DNA from: Anadara kagoshimensis
Taxonomy: Eukaryota; Mollusca; Bivalvia; Arcoida; Arcidae
Length of the DNA: 64,000 nt
Direction: 5' to 3'
NCBI GenBank assembly: GCA_021292105.1
Contig: CM037870.1
Location: forward strand, 68,427,260 to 68,491,259
In this document: one piece after another, positions 62,001 through 64,000 of the stretch
Position numbering within the stretch: the first letter of the stretch is position 1
Layout: each line of letters opens with the position of its first letter
Made by a program: the position numbers and the translations under genes
The notes under the pieces: model-generated
The model's database searches: none
Seen by the model: the letters and a program-made list of their open reading frames with translations, nothing else
Told to the model about the DNA's origin: nothing

Positions 62001-64000
62001 CGAATTTCACAAAATGAACAAACTATAGGCTTAAGACCCTAGAGAAGCCAAATATCACATCAGATTTTTTTTCCAATCAGTACTTTCGGAGAAGAAGATT
62101 TTTTAAGATTTTTGCACCCCTAGGTCACCTTGACCTAGTTATGGTAGCCATAGCAACGCCACGAACAAATCTGAATTGCACCGGCCCATATATACTTCTG
62201 ACAAAGTTTCATTAAAAACTGTCCAGTAGTTTCAGAGGAGAAGTCGAAAATAGGTGTTAACGACGCACACACGCACACACGCACATACACACGCTGCGCT
62301 ATGCCATAAGCTCACATGACCTTCGGTCAGGTGAGCTAAAAAAGAGACATAATAACCTTCAACTAGGGGCAACTTTACCAGTGCTAAAAAGGATAGCTGC
62401 TCAAGTAAACTCTAAAAGAATAGTACAATTCTATACAAACACTGTAGTTAAACTCTGGTACTCTGACGTTGTTCTTTCAGAGTCACAGAAATGGAAAGGA
62501 TGAAAAAGAAAACTTGCTGTGATTAAATACTGATTATTCATCCATCATATTACAAACAATGGTGTTAGAGAAATATATTAAAAATGCCACATCCCTTTTA
62601 AGCATTGAGCCTGGGACATTTGGAATCAGGACAGCAAGTGTTTTTTCCATGCAATTTTTGGACAAAAGTAATGGTAAATCTATAGTGAAAAGTAAATGTT
62701 ACATTTTGTGGTTGTTCATACCAAAATATTTGGGAAAAATATAGTTTTTGAATCTTGGGAATGGGTCCCATTTTTGGTGCCCAAAACCAGGAGATGGAAA
62801 GCCCTGATAATATACAAATATCTTACCATCTGGTGACATCCCTGCATTGATACATCGTTGATAGCGACAATACTGACATTTATTCCGATTCCCTGTATCT
62901 ATGTTACATTTTATCCCTCCTTTACAAGGCTTATATTTTAACTGTTTCTTCAAAGTTCTCCTAAAAAATCCCTGAAATAAGACAACAGGTAAACACTCAG
63001 TCATAAAGTAAATACATTTACACTTGAATATGCTAACTTTTTATGATTTCAAAATGTTTCAAATTGTTATATTGACAGTTATTTGGAATTTTTGAAAGAA
63101 AAAATTCCCACTTCTAGTTATTGGTACCAATATTCCAGAAACTTGTGTTTGAAGTTGAACTATCCAAGATGTCATGTACATTTAATAAAACTTTTATGGG
63201 CCAAAACTTCTGAATATTTAAGAAAAAATAATGTATCATGTGAAAAAAATTGGATGAAGCACCTGTTAATATTTTAAAAGGTAACTTCTTAAAATTTTTT
63301 TATCATTATTTCATTACCTTACAACCTTCACAAGAATGAACCCCATAATGGAAGCCAGAGGCCCTATCTCCACAGATTCTACACGCTACATCTAACTCAG
63401 CTGTATACTGCTGCTTAGATACCGAGCTCATCTGTTTCAAAATATAAAATATCAGAATTTAATTCACATTTTGAAATTATTATAAAATGGCTACTAGCAA
63501 AATATAGTTTGAAAGATGACACTTTTGCTTTTTGAACTTCCTTCCAAAATATGATTGAAGTAGGTCACTACCTTTGACGGCTGAACATTATCTGCATGAA
63601 AGTGTAAAAACTGAAAACCTAGTAATAAAAATTTCAAAGTTACACAAATATCAGTGAAAATTAAACACTGGTTGTATTTTATTTCAAGAATAACGCAATT
63701 TTAAAGAAATTCAATTTTTAAAGAAAAATATGTATACAAGGTATGGAAAGAATTTGAAACTTCATTTATAATTAAACATTAAACAAATGTTTACAATGTG
63801 CTTATAGCGGTGATGCGGTTAATATACTAACCTTCTGTGTACCATGTGCTCTGGACCTTTTTGACGTGGAACTGGATATAACAGGTGAGTTAGGGTTACT
63901 CGATGCAGAAGAGCTGCAGTATGTATTTGACACACTTTTGGAGTCCGATGAAGTAGTTGAAGTTTCGCTAGGAGAAGGTGAGCTCCCTCCTGTACTTATT
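57247..64000 (-). CDS. PPAR-like nuclear receptor (NR1 type), 5' end outside the window
   Basis: Visible exons: 64000-63832 (Ser-rich A/B region), 63431-63318 (finger 1: [22 protein letters not shown] region), 62971-62827 (finger 2: [13 protein letters not shown]), 59581-59382 (hinge, [14 protein letters not shown]), 58890-58681, 58154-57956 and 57497-57247 (TGA). All introns are GT-AG with matching phases; about 428 residues are seen. The P-box is CEGCKGFFRRT. The ligand-binding domain has the family signature FSKQLPGF...[11 protein letters not shown], then [19 protein letters not shown] and an AF-2 helix [10 protein letters not shown]; the last three closely follow PPAR (NR1C). Unlike PPAR, whose D-box has three residues between its cysteines, here there are five (CKGGIKC), as in Rev-erb/E75. 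It should bind AGGTCA-type sites, probably with RXR, and act in the nucleus. NR1C or a lophotrochozoan sister group are the candidates. Confidence 0.9.
57775..57845 (+). mobile_element. Decayed tRNA-like (SINE head) sequence
   Basis: GGCTGGTTAATTTAGTTGGT and AGAGC look like a tRNA 5' half with box A. GGTCCCAAGTTACAGTCCTG is a decayed box B region. It lies in the last intron of the receptor gene, and no intact cloverleaf remains. Confidence 0.4.
59045..59086. repeat. (CA)n microsatellite
   Basis: About 21 CA units lie in a receptor intron; the Cys-Val ORFs across it are artefacts. Confidence 0.95.
59947..61704 (-). promoter_or_regulatory. Array of 13 DR1-type nuclear receptor motifs
   Basis: Each 145-bp unit has TGACCTTGACCTTTGAACC on the + strand, which reads GGTTCA-A-AGGTCA-AGGTCA on the receptor's strand. 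GGTTCA and AGGTCA both fit the half-site RGKTCA, so the first pair is a DR1, the spacing bound by PPAR/RXR and HNF4 types; the last two form a DR0, and TCAAGGTCA fits monomer sites of SF-1/ERR types. Eleven of 13 copies are exact; those at 60092 and 60237 each have one change. Function is inferred only. Confidence 0.4.
62122..62136. promoter_or_regulatory. Perfect AGGTCA inverted repeat, 3-base spacer
   Basis: AGGTCA-CCT-TGACCT is the consensus palindrome for steroid-type (estrogen receptor/ERR) binding, here inside 8-base arms (CTAGGTCA / TGACCTAG). It lies in the 3' part of tandem-core element 3. Binding is not shown. Confidence 0.35.

Larger units (their letters stand above)
59735..62344. 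mobile_element. Tandem-core element 3 (pearl/Helitron-like) in a receptor intron
   Basis: The start is AAACAAGAGGCCCATGGGCC; CTCACCTGAT near 59763 is matched in inverted form near the end (CAGGTGAG). The core is 13 units of 144-145 bp (anchor TGACCTTGACC at 59947, 60092, 60237, 60382, 60526, 60671, 60816, 60960, 61105, 61250, 61395, 61540, 61685). A (CACACACG)n-like microsatellite (62264-62292) and a hairpin (TGACCTTCGGTCA) precede GAGCTAAAAA. It sits between the exon for zinc finger 2 and the hinge exon. Confidence 0.85.

Noticed and set aside
57247-64000. Receptor considered as Rev-erb or E75 because of the C-x5-C D-box
   Set aside because: The ligand-binding domain has PPAR-type [19 protein letters not shown] and a full AF-2 helix, which Rev-erb lacks.

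Overview
This window is animal nuclear DNA: it is AT-rich, intron-containing and loaded with repeats. The mix of repeats (three tandem-core elements beginning AAACAAGAG, many remnants of a KLYDKRDDF-type reverse-transcriptase element) and the gene content (a survivin and a PPAR-like nuclear receptor) suggest a lophotrochozoan, most likely a bivalve mollusc. The species cannot be read from the sequence.

Four host genes can be supported. (1) The last coding exon of an unidentified coiled-coil protein (+, 1340-1537). (2) A three-exon gene for a small type II membrane protein with a cysteine-rich outer domain (-, 4577-7372); its exons are short and it does not show as one ORF. (3) A four-exon survivin/BIRC5 gene (+, 19422-23254), complete, 147 residues. 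(4) A PPAR-like NR1-type nuclear receptor (-, 57247 to beyond 64000), seven exons visible, with both DNA-binding zinc fingers and the whole ligand-binding domain. A broken, probably transposon-derived gene lies at 39735-40992 (-).

Layout: 1-893 is a 48-bp minisatellite; 4.6-7.4 kb is the membrane-protein gene with repeats in its introns; 7.7-9.2 kb is a pearl/Helitron-like tandem-core element; 9.2-12.1 kb is a graveyard of retroelement remnants; 12.55-13.17 kb is a short hAT-like DNA element; 13.23-19.30 kb is a nearly full-length LINE with a PHD finger in ORF1, flanked by a candidate target-site duplication and ending about 120 bp before the survivin ATG; 19.4-23.3 kb is survivin with foldback elements in its introns; 23.9-25.05 kb is a second hAT-like element; 29.2-30.2 kb is a 20-bp minisatellite; 30.9-36.3 kb is a 67-bp satellite of about 80 copies; 37-50.4 kb is intergenic DNA with remnants of the RT element family, one interrupted by a roughly 1-kb foldback; 53.2-56.5 kb is a second tandem-core element; 57.2-64 kb is the nuclear receptor, with a third tandem-core element in its largest visible intron.

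The most interesting observation is in that intron. The 145-bp core is repeated 13 times and each copy carries a motif that reads, on the receptor's coding strand, as a DR1 element (GGTTCA-A-AGGTCA) followed directly by another AGGTCA. The same element also contains a perfect AGGTCA-CCT-TGACCT palindrome. The DNA sequence recognised by PPAR/RXR-type receptors is therefore arrayed inside a PPAR-like gene. Whether this regulates the gene or is a chance of repeat insertion is not decided by the sequence.
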